64,000 nt of DNA from Lachnospiraceae bacterium 28-4 (GCA_000403275.2 KE159600.1:393708-457707), one strand, 5' to 3'; positions 8,628 through 22,500 are shown, numbered from the stretch's first letter. Made by a program: numbers and translations. The notes: generated by a model from the letters alone, not told the origin.

Positions 8628-10172
8628 ATGTCTTATATTACGGCGATTATTATCACTACTTTAATAATCATTATTGCTTATATGGGCTATCAGCTTTATG
8701 TCAGAAATATTCATTATCAGTATAAAGCGGATAAAATGTCCGATCTGGAACATAGTTATGAAGGCAAGATCCAAAATCTGGAAAGCGCCATCAGTTCCCT
8801 GAATAAAACGGCTTATACCCATACCGTAACAAAGATAGGAAACATCGACTATTTTATCAACCGTTGTTCTTCCTATTTTGAACGCTTTCCCAATTCCGTT
8901 TTTACTATGATCGGCTTCAGCATTTCCAATTTAGGGAAAATCAATCAGTTTTTTGGCCCTTCCGAGGGGGATAAAGTAATGGTTTATACGGCCGATACGC
9001 TGAAAAACAGTGTGCAGGGCAGCGCCACCTATGCCCATGTCAATTCTAACCTGTTCGGCATCCTTCTGCGGGATACTACGGAAGAGGAGATCATGGAAAT
9101 TATCGGGACGATTACGGAAAACCTAAAAGACTACTCCCCCACCTTTGCGGTTACTGCCGTATTCGGCATCTATTACATCAACCGCGATCATGCCGGGGAC
9201 AGCCTGATGGATATTATGAACTATACCCTGCTGGCACAAAAAGCGATCAAAGATCCTAAGACAGCCAATTATGCGTATTTTACCGATGATTTGATCCGTA
9301 CTTATAACGAAAATAAAAAAATGAGCGCCGAAATGGAAGAAGCGCTGGACAACCATAAGTTTATTGTCTATCTGCAGCCCATGATCGATCTCCATTCCTA
9401 TCAGATCGTATCTGCGGAAGCGCTGGTGCGTTGGGATTATCCCGGCAAGGGGATCCTCTCCCCTTATGCCTTCCTTCCACTCTTTGAAAATACTTCACTG
9501 ATTCAGAAGCTGGATTATTATATGTGGGAAGAATGCTGCAAAGTCATCCGCCGTTGGATCGACAATAAAATGACGCCGCTTCCCATCTCCATGAATATTT
9601 CACCGCTCCACCTGCAAAGCACGGCTTTTATCGATAAGCTGGAACAGTTGATGCACTCCTATCTGATCTCCAAAGAGCTTCTCGTGCTGGAACTCCCCGA
9701 GAGAGGGGTTGCCAATGCCAGCAGGGAAGTGGCCGAGATCATTATGAAATTAAAAGAAAGAGGATTCTCCCTCTGCATCGATAATTTTGGAAGCGTACAT
9801 TCTCCTTTAAATCTGCTGAAAGATTACCCTATAGAACGGATTAAACTGGACAGAAGCTTCCTTACAAAGAACTCTTCCTCTAACGAGGGACTTACGATTC
9901 TCCGCTACCTGATCGCCATGGCGAAGGAGCTGAACCTTACTGTCATTACCGAAGGCGTGGAGTCGCTGCAGCAGGCCAATTTCCTATCCGATATCGGCTG
10001 TGATATCGCCCAGGGATATTTCTTTGCAAAGCCTTTGGATGTAAGGCATTTTGACCAGTTGAATAAATCCATGCTCCGCAACCTTTACCGGCCTTCCGAA
10101 TATTACCCGACTTTCGAAGACTTTGAAAAAGACGTGGATATATTGGCGCAAATGATGCAAAGAGTGGGGTAA
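8628..10172 (+). CDS. Membrane GGDEF/EAL protein with degenerate motifs
   Basis: GGDEF and EAL domains make and break cyclic di-GMP. This 514-residue protein has one N-terminal membrane segment (residues 4-23), a short coiled coil, a GGDEF-like domain (about 65-205) and an EAL domain (about 235-490). The cyclase signature position reads NSNLF, so diguanylate cyclase activity is unlikely. In the EAL domain EALVRW, MNIS, IKLDRSF, ITEGVE and DIAQGYF are kept. The usual DDFGTG is DNFGSV and the usual ELTE is ELPE, so phosphodiesterase activity is doubtful. It may be a c-di-GMP receptor. ATG 8628 follows AAAGGAG; an upstream ATG-like start at 8598 has none. Confidence 0.85.
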   Translation: MSYITAIIITTLIIIIAYMGYQLYVRNIHYQYKADKMSDLEHSYEGKIQNLESAISSLNKTAYTHTVTKIGNIDYFINRCSSYFERFPNSVFTMIGFSISNLGKINQFFGPSEGDKVMVYTADTLKNSVQGSATYAHVNSNLFGILLRDTTEEEIMEIIGTITENLKDYSPTFAVTAVFGIYYINRDHAGDSLMDIMNYTLLAQKAIKDPKTANYAYFTDDLIRTYNENKKMSAEMEEALDNHKFIVYLQPMIDLHSYQIVSAEALVRWDYPGKGILSPYAFLPLFENTSLIQKLDYYMWEECCKVIRRWIDNKMTPLPISMNISPLHLQSTAFIDKLEQLMHSYLISKELLVLELPERGVANASREVAEIIMKLKERGFSLCIDNFGSVHSPLNLLKDYPIERIKLDRSFLTKNSSSNEGLTILRYLIAMAKELNLTVITEGVESLQQANFLSDIGCDIAQGYFFAKPLDVRHFDQLNKSMLRNLYRPSEYYPTFEDFEKDVDILAQMMQRVG

Positions 10173-10184
10173 ACAGGGGGTAAA

Positions 10185-10537
10185 CACGGAAATCAATTTC
10201 CAAAAGCGCCCTGGCAGCCGGAAGCAAAGCGGAGCCGGAAGCGCCGGGGAGTGGAGCGGGAGATTTCAGTTTTTTTGCTGGAGCTTCCAATCAGATTTCA
10301 CTAATGAAATGAGAAATGTTGTAGAACCGAACGAGCCGGGAGCAACGGCATCCATGCCTAACGCTCCCTGAAACCGCCATCCCTGGCGGTTTCTCTCTGG
10401 TTATTGGCCATTTCATAAGTGAAATAACTGATTGTACGCAACAGCAAAAAAACTGAAATCTCCCGCTCCACTCCCCGGCGCTTCCGGCTCCGCTTTGCTT
10501 CCGGCTGCCAGGGCGCTTTTGGAAATTGATTTCCGTG
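10185..10537. repeat. Long inverted-repeat structured element, copy 1
   Basis: A perfect 96-bp inverted repeat (10185-10280 against 10442-10537) encloses a 161-bp core. Inside the core the ends pair again (CAATCAG with CTGATTG and ATTTCACTAATGAAATG with CATTTCATAAGTGAAAT). Two small hairpins follow: GGGAGC/GCTCCC (10338-10343 with 10363-10368) around GGCATCCATGCC, and the 9-bp GAAACCGCC/GGCGGTTTC (10370-10393). A second copy at 61728-62097 shares the core but has unrelated arms. It lies between convergent genes, the EAL gene and the giant surface-protein gene. No coding signal is seen. Function is unknown; terminator, structured RNA or mobile hairpin are options. Confidence 0.9.
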
Positions 10538-10572
10538 CAGGATAAAAGGTAGTGGTCTGGTGGTTTAGTGGT

Positions 10573-13500
10573 TTAATAGTCCAGATCTGTTTTTAGCTTG
10601 GCTATGGTAAATACGAAGAAGTCGCTGAGGGTTGGGTTCATTTCCACTTCAATGTCTCCCGGCGGATCATCTGATACCATAACGGAGGCCATGATCTTAT
10701 AATTGGATAAATTCATTTTTGATCCGTCTTTCACCGTCAGTACCAAATCCCTTATAATAACGCCCCTTCCAATGCCTCCTGTTCCTTTTTCGATTTCCTT
10801 CAGGCTGTATTTGTAAGTGATATAAACAGAGTTCTTAAAATCTCCCACCGAAGAGCTTCCCTTTTGGAGCCCTTTCTGGAAATCGGAAGCAGGAGGGGAC
10901 ACCAGTTCCAGGGAAAGTTGGTTTCCGGTATATGGTTTATACTCAGGTGTTCCATTTTGGTTCGTTTTTTCCAGAATATGATAAGTCACCGTATAATATT
11001 TTTCCGCTATTTGCTGGTTCATGCTCTGGTTGGTATCGCTCAGAATTCCGTTAAAGTCCAGCTTGAAGTCAAAATTTACCAAGTGGGGCATGGGCGTCTG
11101 GTTATGGTATGTATTGATGCCAAGCTCCATCAGATCCTTCGTTTCCAAAGCACATGCCAGTTCTGTCTGTCTCCTTGCAATCAAGGATTTTTCATAAATG
11201 TCCAGCACTTCTCCGCCGGCCGGATAATCCGCATCTTCAATCCGCAGCAATTCCAGATTTACAACATATCTATTTTCCGTATAAGCCGACAGATCTGCAT
11301 TCGCAAAATTAAGGACAACGCTTAATTTCTCACTGACTATGCCGCTGAAATTAATTTCTCCATTTATGTCCATATCTTTTTGGACGATCTCTTTCAGCTT
11401 ATCCAACGGGAAGATAATTTTTCCATCCTTATAGAAATATACTTCTGTCCGGTTCACATATGCTCCCAGATTTTCTTCTTCCTTAATCTCCTCCTCCCAT
11501 GGCTGCACGCGGCTGCCGTTCACCGTTACGTTTGTATTGTCCGGCAGCCTTACCCGGTTGCCGTTTATATCGGTAAGATAAATTCCGATCTCTAAATACT
11601 TATTGTGGTTAGCGCTGTCTATCGTAGTCGTATTACTGTTCAACGCCCTCAGCCAATACGTCCTATCCACCTCCCATTCCCCTTTTTCGTTCTTCCTCTT
11701 CGGCATGATCTCAAAGGTAGCGTCGATTTCTACTTCTCCTCCGTCCTGTATGATGCCGGCAATATCCGTTATGCCCGCTTCTCCCTTGGAAACAAAGCCG
11801 AGCGTAAGGCCTGGCTGCATCGTCACCTTTAAATGACTATGTTCTGTCAGCGTGCTTCTTTTTGCCGTATCGCCGTCCAGCTCCGGCGTTATATGATAAT
11901 CCCTGACATTTCGCGTTGTCAGCTTCAGCTCCTCATCCACCAGCGCAGTATCCACTACGATCAGGAACCGCTCAACTGCTACATCCGTGTACGGCTCTTC
12001 TCTGTCCTCCGCCGGAAATCCATCGCCGTCTTTGTAAATATCCATTCCCTTCTCGCCATGGATCGGTTTATTTTTATATGACCCGGAACCCGGATCTTCC
12101 GGATCCACCTGGAACTGTTCGAACCGGATCGCCGTATCCTGCTCCTGGACGGTGTAATAATATACCTTATTGGAATCACATACATCGATCAGCGTCAGCC
12201 TGGTACCCGGCCATAATTTTGCCGGAACCGCATTGCCCATTTCATCCATATACGTAATTCCCAATACTTTATCGATGCAAATCGGTTTATCATCCTTGCT
12301 GTACTTATCCCTTGCGCTTCCATAGATGTATTCCATGTACAGCGTATATGTGCTGTCGTTCGCCAGCAGCGGATTTTTGTCCGTTCCTTCCGCCTTTGCT
12401 TTATCGGCATTATATACTTCGCCTTCTACCATCTTAAGGTAAGTATCGATTGTCAATCTTTCCACCACAAAAGCAGGTATTTTCAACTCTATTGTTTTGC
12501 CGTCTACGCTGCCTCCATCAACTGCCGTGTAGTCTTTCTGCCGGTAGGTAATCGTAATCATGGAAAATGTGGTTCCTTTTCCGTTTTCATCTTCCTCGTC
12601 ATAATTATTATAAGAAAGTTCTACCCTGTCGTGTCCATTTTCCTTGTCATGATACTTAATGCTTTCCTTTCTGCCGGCGTCTCCGTCCTGAACCGCTCCG
12701 TTTTCCACTTTCATCGGCTCCACGGATATGCCTATGATCTCGTTCATTCCCTCATCATAAACGCTGTCTGTATTCTCGGTTCCGCTGTTATGGACTCCGC
12801 CCGCTCCTGTCAATGCGGCCAATACGCCTCCCATCAGCTGATCCACCGTTCCATACTGCGTATCCAGAACAATCATGGGAAGAGTTACTTCCACTCCGTT
12901 ATCCACGATCGCTACCCGGGAAAGATAGCCGTCTTTATTTTTATATGAATTTTCATAAATATCGGACACATTCCTTCCGGACTCGTTCACAATATTCAAG
13001 CGGTAGGCATCCAGCAACTCCTGCGATCCCACGGATACGCCGCCCATGACCTTCCTGTACGCTTCCAGCACCGCGTCTGCGTTCACCTGTGAGAACAGGC
13101 CGTCCGCCCCTTCCTGGGTATTCTTCCACAATTCTGCCGCCGTATTGTTTGCGCTGTTATCCGGCTCAAAATAAATGACATGTATATTTCTTCGATAATC
13201 ATAAGGAGAAGAGAGCAAAGTATTCTCTTCCTCCGCCACTGCCTCCTTGCTTCCCGTATCTACTGAGGGCCTGGTTGCTGCACTATCGGCATAGCCCACC
13301 TCCGGTCTTAGGAAATAAGCATGGCCGTCCCCGTCATACGTACCCACCAGGTTTCCATAATAGAGCGAATACTTACCGATCTCCTCTTCTTTCAGGTTCA
13401 AAGGAAGTTCGCCAAAGCCGCTTCCATTCCACAGCTTGGCATCCTGTCCCTGAATCTCTGTCATTGCGGCATCCATAGCGTTTATTTGTCCCGCTATCCC

Positions 13501-16500
13501 GTCGCTAAATATTTGTTTTACCGTATTACTATTTGCAACATCGCAGAAGCCGATCGCATTGTCCTCGACTCCCGCCTGGTAGGAATAAATCTCCTTTGTC
13601 AAACCCAAGTAACCGAATACGCCTCCCGCGCTCTGCTTTTTTATGTCATTCCTATGGCAGCTGAAAATCTGGTTCTCCGCTATGGAAACTTCATCCAAAT
13701 TGTGGCTGTCCTGCGCATCCGAAGAGTTTTCCTTCCTTCCGGCAAATCCTCCTGCCGCGCTTTCCACAGACCCGCTCCCAATAGCAACAATCGTATTGCC
13801 TTCAATCAAAACATCGCTAAAACAGGTTTTCTTGCTCCTGTCTGTCCCAAACGCTCCTCCCGCATAATATCCCAATATGCGGTTGTCATGTATACTGATA
13901 CGGTTTCCTGTACTTCCGTCCGACCATATATTTCCGATCTGCTGCTTATCGTCCGCTATGCCGGCAATACCGCCTGTATTTTTCCCATAAATATCGCATT
14001 GTTCTACCTGGAGCAAGCCCTTTATTTTCTGGCTTCCCCTATCATTCAGCACATGGATTCTTCCATAGATGCCTCCCATACCCGCAGAATCGCCGATTCT
14101 CGACAGATCTCCGTTGCTGCCGATCTTACAGGATAAAACGCTCACATTTTCCAGCTGGGAATCCAGCTGGCCGACTGCGTTTCCTATGATACCTCCGGCC
14201 GCTCCCTGTCCGCTTCTGACCACACAGTTTTCTACCGATGCCTCGCAGACGGTAAACGTTTCTATCGCCGATGCCCGGCCGGCAATTCCTCCGGCCGCTC
14301 CTGTAGAAATGCCCGAAGCCTTGTCCGCCGCCTTGTCCGCCCGGCTTCTGCTGTCCGAAACAATATTCATGCCGGAAATTTTGGCATTTTCTATTGTAAT
14401 ATACTTACTCGCTTCCGCTGCCGCCTCTCCGTCCCAACATGCTCCTATCATTCCCCCGGCATTGGACAGGCGGGAAGAAATCTCATACTGCGGCTTACCG
14501 TCCAGCATATCTCCCTGCACTTTCGCATTCGTTATACTAACCCTGCTCTTATAATAGCAATATCCGATCATGCCTCCAGCATTCAGATCCCCTTGAGGCG
14601 CATTGTTCCGATCCGCCCCATTTTCCATGTTTCCATATGCGGAACGTATATTAGTATTAATGACATTGGTATCCTTTATTTCACATGTCGCCTCTCGGTG
14701 AAGTTTACCGATAATCCCCCCCGTACCGAAAGAACCATAGGTTATTTCATTCCTGTTTTTGCTCTCAATCATGCTGTCAGATACCGTAATATTGGCAATC
14801 GTTATGCACGGATCGACCTCGTTCTGCCGGAACCCATAATATTCCCCTACGATTCCCCCTGTGCTGTCGCTTCCGTCCACCCAGACGTATTGCACATCCG
14901 CGTCCGTTCCCACACTGTCCGTTACGCGGAAATTGATTCTTGTCCTGATATTATCATTTGACTGATGGTGTTTTCCCACATGGCCGGCCATACCTCCGCT
15001 TCTTCCACGGGCCCATCCTTCCTGGTCGTCTCCTGCCAGCCCTGTACGGCTGCATTCGTTTTCAATATACACATAATACGGATTTCCGTCTTTCTCTTCT
15101 CCTAAAACCTTACATCCATCCAGACTCAGCGTATATCCGTCCAAATCATTTTCATGCCAGGTAGACATCGTTCCCACAATACCGCCGCTGCTTCCGCCCA
15201 GCGTATGAATCACCGTTCCTTTATCCGCTCCTCCGTCCTTCACCGACAGCACCTTGCAATTTGTAAAGGAATAATTCTTCGCCCTCGGATCCGTCCTCGT
15301 ATTCGCTGGAAGGTTGATCCACGCCACAATGCCCGCAGCCTGCCCTTTACTCCATACATCAACGTTTTTGACCGTTATATTTTCAATCGTCCATGGGCGG
15401 CGCATCATCCCTACCAGGGCGGCCGCGCGATCCGTCGCATAATTCGTACTATTATCCCCTTCCATGGAATCGCTGCTTTTAAAAATACCCGTTATGGTCA
15501 GATTTTTAATGGAATAACTATTTACCGCATCCGTATTCACCAGATCGTTAAACAAAGCCGTCGTATGAATTCCTTTTGCATAATCGTTGATCATTTCCGC
15601 CCTGACAGTAGCACCTTTTCCATCAAAGTTCGCCCTGAAATCGGAGTATACACCGTTTCTCGGCGTCATGTTTGCAGTCACTTCATCTGCATTGAACACC
15701 CGGTAAGTTGCGCCAAGGCCGCGGAACCCCCTTTGATATACCGACAGATCATAATCGATGCTACCGTTCAACTGATAAGTCATCACTGCACTTACCGCAT
15801 TGGTCACGGCATTCAGCTTGCTCCTCCATTTCTTTCTGCCGCCATCGGAACCATAACTTTCCAACGTCCGATAAAAGCCGCCCGCTCCTCCTTCATTGCT
15901 GTTCTCCGCACTGGTTCCGTCAAAAGAGAAGTATCGGTAAATATACGGATACCAATATACATCATCATCTTTTCCTGTGGCAGCCATGAATTCTGCAGTC
16001 GGCGCGGCAACGTTACCCACTTCGTCATACTTCGCCTTCCGGCATGATGCATACTTATCATATCCCCCGCCATCATAATATACGGAGAAAGCATCCGAAT
16101 TAATTGCCATAGACACAATTTGAAGCTGTGCCGCATTGGCAATATCGCAAGTATAATTTCCTCCGCCGGGACGGATCGGTATCTTATTCTTTTCCCCTTC
16201 CATCCCGGATGCTGTAATCACATCATAAGTATTGGAAAAGGGCAGAAGGCCATGGTCATAAATACCCGGAAGATGCTTCGCATCATGGGCAAGTACTTTC
16301 TCATTGGCCGATGTTCCGCTTCCTTCATAAATCACAAATCCGTTTTCCACCCTTCCGATCGCCCCGGACGCAAAAGGATAATTCGCTATTTCGGGAGTTC
16401 CTGCCTCCATATATTCGTTGCTGCCTCTTAACAGCCCCCATCGGAACCCGTCCAAATGATCTTCCGATAAACCACGCAGGATCAGGGAACCCTGCTGTAC

Positions 16501-19500
16501 CGTTCCCGCATATCCCCCCACAGCGGCATTGACTCCATTGGCTGCCGCATCCACCGCCATAAGGACATCCACCGTTACATTATCAATCATATTATCGCCG
16601 CCCAGAATGCACCCCATCACAGCGCCGCCGCTGTTGCTTACGCGTACTACATTGGTCAGCAGATCGTTGTCATCTTGCGGCTCCTCCGCGCTGGCAATTC
16701 TGATATCTTTTACAACCGCTCCTTTTGCATACTGTATCAGCCCAAAATAATCACAGGTATTTCCTCTTCTCTTATGAGGCAGGATAATCGTCGGCACGCT
16801 GCCGCCAGCGACATTCTCTTTCCCCACAATAACTCCGGAAAACGGATAATCCGTCGTCCCAAGCCCGACGAAACTCTGTACCACAGCCGCATCGCCGGAA
16901 CTCTTCAACGCGGAAAAATCAATATCATCCATAATCATATAATATGCTTTCCGCAGTTCTTCACGGGTCGGAAAATCAGCATCTCCGTAGGTTTTCAAAG
17001 TAGCTTCCGTATGGTTTTTCGTACATATCCCATTCCCGTCCAGCGATTCCGTACTCCCTGGCGTTCTTATTTGCCATTCTTTCAAATACTCCTGGTTGTT
17101 CCCATTAATCAGATAATAGGACAATGCCAGAAGCTGCTTCGCGCTTGTGATCTGATACGGGTCTTCATAAGTTCCGCAGCCCATATCGACAGAAACATTC
17201 TTCGGATTGACCTGGATATGCTTGTTCTCCGTATGGACCGTACATACATAAGGAAGGTAATCGTTCCAGGCAATCGTCCCTTTATAATCCAGATCCGCTT
17301 CCCCATCCTTATTCCAATATTCAACGCCATTCTTTAATTCACTGCCGATGGTGACATATGCGCCTATAGAGCCATAATTGTTGTCCCCGAAAATGCCCCC
17401 TTCAAACGGGGCTTTTGTACTATTTCCGGTGGCTGACATATCCAAACCTTTGTATGCTTCTTCCGTAAATAAATATCTGACACGCCCCCTATTTTCCTGC
17501 GTATTGTCCGTAAATTCATGTTTATCGATCAATATCGCCCACCGAAAGACGCCCTCACTCTTATTTGCCGGATTTCGATCCGGGTTTTTTCCTCCCACCC
17601 TGATGTTGGTAAAATCCAGCTTCAAATTCTTTGCGGATGTATTGCCGACTCTCCCGATCAAAGCTGAAGCCGCATATTTTTGCCGGGAATTATCGTTATA
17701 TCCTTCCGTTTCCAGCCAACTGATATTCATATCAGTGTTATCCCCTATCGTTCCGATCAAAAGGCCATATCCATGCGCCGCCCCTCCAAAGCCATTCATA
17801 TAAAGATCCTTCAGGCGGATTTTACATATGGTGTTGCTGCCGCTGACGGACATCACAAATAATGCCCCGGAATCCTCATGAAGCCGGGTGATTTTTCCTT
17901 GCAGCGTAAGATAGTCTTCATTTCCCTGAACCGTTACTCCGCCTCCCGGGCTGACCAGCAGCCCGCTATGCATCATATAATTCTCTCTCCGGTTCCCTTC
18001 TCCCTCCTTAACTTTTTCCGTCAGCCCTCCATTGATGTCCGTCAGCTTATCGCCATGGAAAATAATGGTGGCCTTATTTTCTGTCCGAACCGTGCAGTTC
18101 CCCACAGGAGTCGGATAGTAACCCCTGTGATTCAAATCAATCGTTCCCCGTATGGTTACTCCTGTATTTTTCGCAGGTACCGCTTCCCCCACAAAATAAG
18201 GTTTCAAATATCTGCGAAGCGAATCGTTGATATACTGGGACAAATGCCAGATCATCATTTGATCCGCATCCGCAATAACCAGATCCGCTCCGTTCAGCTT
18301 CCTGTTTTCCGGCAGAAACGAAGCCTCCCCTGCCAGGGAAGTTCCGAACAGATTATAGTAATACCTCGTATTGTTAGAACCCGCGTCTTGGTTAAACAAA
18401 TGACTGCTGTATGCAATGAAGTCATTCTGAAAAGCAGGGCTTATAATATTGACAATTCCCCCGTTCGTATAATTTCTTCTATCTTTATTATCCCCCATAT
18501 TGCTTCCGACGACTTCGCCAAACTTGGCTGTCACGCCCGTTACGCTGACTTTCGCATTGTTCGCCGCAAAATTGATCGAGTCTGCCCTTACGCCCATCCC
18601 CTGATCGGCGATCTGATAATCCTCCAATTCTATCAGCGCGTTATGCCCGTTATGGAATAATAAACCGTTATGATTGCTTCCCCCTGAAGGATTTGCATAA
18701 AAAGAACCGTTCCTTATATAAATTTCTTTCAGCTGGATCCTGCCCGTCACCGTATGTATCAGCCCTCCATATCCGCCGCCGGTGGAATAAGAAGGTCCAT
18801 TCGCCGCCGTACTGCCGTCGCCCACTACCAGATGAGCAATCGAATAATTTCCAGCGCAGGGGGCGATTCCAAACCATTTCCATCCAAGAAGCCCTCCTGT
18901 TTCTCCTACATCGGTTATATTAATCCTCGTATCTTTTGTTATCTCAATATTCTTCATATCCAGCGTTACTCTGTCCCTGCTCCGGTCTTGCGCCGCATTC
19001 TCCATATTTATCTGAGTAATCATACCGCTGGTAAAGCGGCTGCCGGAAGTAATCTGCGCAGCAATTTCCAGTCCGTCTATCTTTATAACAGGAATTTCAG
19101 GACTATCGGCAGCATATTTCGCAATCGCTCCTCCAATATACTGCTTTCGGTTCAGGTCATTCGTATTTTGGATAACCTCAAAGCTCCCCCCGATCCTGCT
19201 TCCGGTTATGCTCAGCGTCACAGCTCCCCCGGCCCGGTAATTTGCAAACATGCCTCCGTACAGATAACCGGGATTCGTTTCGTTATCGGCGCTTCCGGTC
19301 AAAGAAACCCTCATATCCACGTGATCCACCGTGACATTGCCGGATGCATAAGCTGCCAGTCCTGCCGCCGCATTCTTTGCATATTTGATATTTCTTTTCA
19401 CCGTAAGATTTTTAAACTCCGCACCTTCGCCTGCGCAGGGGAACAGGGAAAGGAAGGACTGGTAGGTAATGCAATCCCCCAGGTCGATCACTGCCATCCC

Positions 19501-22500
19501 TTCGCCGGCCAGTTTGCCGCTAAAGCGTTCTCCTGCCTCATTTCCTCTGTCATTACGGTTCAAAGCATATATGCCGGAATTCCCCAAAGCGTAATCCGCC
19601 TTTTTTAACAAATAGTCCGCTCCAAGAAGACCTGCCTTGCCTGTATTGCCAAAACAATTCCCCGCAAACCTTCCTTCCGTATTCAGTACAATCGCCAGGC
19701 GGATCACATCCGCTTCCGAATCCAAGATCCACCCGCTGCCGGAATTCCCCACTACGCCCTGAATCTTTTTTTCTCCATAGGAAATCAAGGGAGGATTGCC
19801 GTCTTCTCCCCATGTTCCATTTCTATATACTCCGCCGTAATTGCCGATATCGTCCACCCACGCTTTTCCTTCCGGCCTTTGATAACGGCAGTTTTCTTCA
19901 AAGTAAACAAGCGCTTCCTTTTGCTGCCCTGCAATATGTCCCCTCAGCAGGGAGGAATCATTGATCCCGAGCGCCGCTACATCGATAGTTCCATCCATTG
20001 CCGCCATGCTGCCCGCATGGATATCGCCAAAAATACCCCCTTGTATTTTGTTATTTCCTTCCGGTGAAAAAGAGGATGCAATCTTCGCATTCTTTACCTT
20101 AACAACAGCGCCCCCCGCATCGCTCCCTACTTTCCCTATGATGCCTCCGATGGAGCCCGCACCGCGTATTTCATTATTTCCCTGGCCCGTCGTTACATGA
20201 TAAATTTCAATAAACTCCCCTTCCGCAGCCCCGATCATTCCTCCGGCGGCAGCTCCCGGATTTCCTGCGGCAATATTTCCCAGCACTTTCATGCAATCGA
20301 AATTATCCGCTTCCCCCGGAAGTCCTATACGGAAATTGCACGCCTTTAAATAACCAACGATTCCGCCTATTTGGGACATGCCTTTTACATCGCCGTTAAC
20401 ATCGATATGGTGTAAGATATGCCAGTCCCCGTCCGCAGCATTTGCATTTCCTGTGCGTGATTCGCTAAAAGATCCGACCAGCCCTCCGGCATTTCCCGCA
20501 TTTGCCGTTACGGAAGCATTAACCGTAACATGGTTCAGCCTTATTTTACTGTCCGCGCACTCTCCGACCAGCCCTCCGGCGCTGCCGCCTTCCACGCTGC
20601 CGGTCAAAATAAGCTTCTTATCATTCCCTTCCACTCTGCAAACCGTTCCGTTTGCTATTCTTCCAACCAATCCTCCGTTGGTTCCGCTTCCGCTTACCTG
20701 GACCGCACATTCCTCAGCCGATCCAGCCGATCCGTCCGCCCCGGCCGCAAACAAAGTCCCTCCGGCTTCCATGTCCCCCACCAGCATGCCGGCATACTGG
20801 GTTCCGCTCACGCCTCCGGTCGGAAACACATCCGTTTTATATACCTCTACCGTTCCTTCCGTTCTGCCTGCCAGCCCTCCGGCACATGCTCCGCTCACAT
20901 CCGTTTTTACGGAAACCCCAAGCCGACTTCCGTCGTTCTTTTCATAGCGGATCTTTATCGGATCTCCTCCGGCGGTGATTACTTCCCCAAATAATCCCCC
21001 GGCTGTCCCTCCTGGATTCGCTACCGATCCCGACAGCGATATATCCGAAACCGTCAGGGTATCTCCCTTATCGGATCTTACCACATGGGCGGCAACCGCC
21101 CCCACCGGGCTGCTTCCATCCCCTTCTATATTCGCGTTTATTTGAAATCCCGACACAACCGCTCCGGTGGCGGCATAATTCAGCAAAGGAGTCGCCGTCA
21201 AAAAGTGCAAAGACGCACTGTCATATGACAGCGTCAAAGTTCCCTTAAACGGCGCATTTTCACTTCCAAGCCCATTAAAATCACCTTTTAATTCCGTCAG
21301 ATCCCATTTTGTACCGTTGTCCGGCCCATCGGAACCATCCGCCATCTTCCGAAAATGAAACTCTATCGTATACCCATCAAAATCGAAGCCAGCCCCGTCG
21401 TTGCTCAGTTCCTGTAAAGCCATCAGATCCGCCAGATTCTTCACTGTGAATTTTTTCCCTGTATAGCTCGCCAGCTGCAGCTGATTGATTGGAATTTCCG
21501 ACGTTTCACCATTTTTATAAGTATAAGTCACCGCATACATGGAAACGCCCATAATCTCAGCGAACAACTCTACCGTCATATCCCACTCGTCCAGAAATTC
21601 CTTCTCCGCACCGCAGACTGCGCAGCGATACTTGCCGGCTTCTCCTTCCTCTGGCATCCATTCAAAAATATGTATCCCATAGCCATCCTCGCCTTCACAG
21701 TCCAGACGCGCCAGCCCACAGCTTTCGCAGACAGGAATAATTTCTCCTTCTGCCCGGTTCCATAAATGGCCGTGAAGGCTGCCTCCCTCAGCTTCCAATG
21801 TCTCTTCCGTTATTTCCCTCAGGCAGAATACGCACCGGTACTTCGTTACCGTACCATCTTCTGCCAATATCTCTTCATATTCATGTTCCTTCCCTTCCAA
21901 GCAGTATAAATCTTCCCAATTTTCCTCGTTCCCGTCCTCCGTTATTTCCTCATCCAGATTGCCATCCACAGGCGGCTTTTCTCCATCCGGCGGCAGCTGA
22001 TCCAGTATATCCTCATCTTCGGGCGGAATGTCTTCAGAGGGAATATCCTGCGGCGGTTCACCGCCTGTTCCGTCTCCTTCCTCCGAAGGCTGGTCTGTGT
22101 TCCCGTCTCCTCCTTCCGGCGGCGGCGTTTCGCTCCCGTCTCCTCCTTCCGGCGGCAGCGTTTCGTTTCCGTCTCCCCCTTCTGGCGGCGGCGTTTCGTT
22201 TCCGTCTCCTCCTTCCGGCGGCGGCGTTTCGTTTCCGTCTCCTCCCTCCGGCGGCTGACCTGTACTTCCGTCGCTCCCATCTCCTCCTTCCGGCGGCGGC
22301 GTTTCGCTCCCGTCTCCTCCCTCCGGCGGCTGGCTTGTACTTCCGTCTCCTCCTTCCGGCGGCGGTGTTTCGCTTCCTCCTCCCTCCGGCGGCTGACTTG
22401 TACTTCCATCACTCCCCTCCGGCGGCGGCGTTTCACTTCCGTTTCCTCCCTCCGGCGGCTGGCTTGTACTTCCGTCTCCTCCTTCCGGCGGCGTTTCATT

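Noticed and set aside
9946-10290. Minus-strand open frame of 114 codons across the EAL gene end and element copy 1
   Set aside because: It covers the EAL gene 3' end antisense and one arm of the inverted repeat, without a ribosome site.
11833-20947. Many plus-strand open frames beneath the giant gene, some over 250 codons
   Set aside because: They are antisense shadows of a GC-biased long minus-strand gene, with no ribosome sites and no recognisable domains.
22028-22258. Regular repeats at 22.0-22.5 kb suggestive of a CRISPR array
   Set aside because: Units are contiguous degenerate PEGG codons without unique spacers, all in frame with the giant gene.
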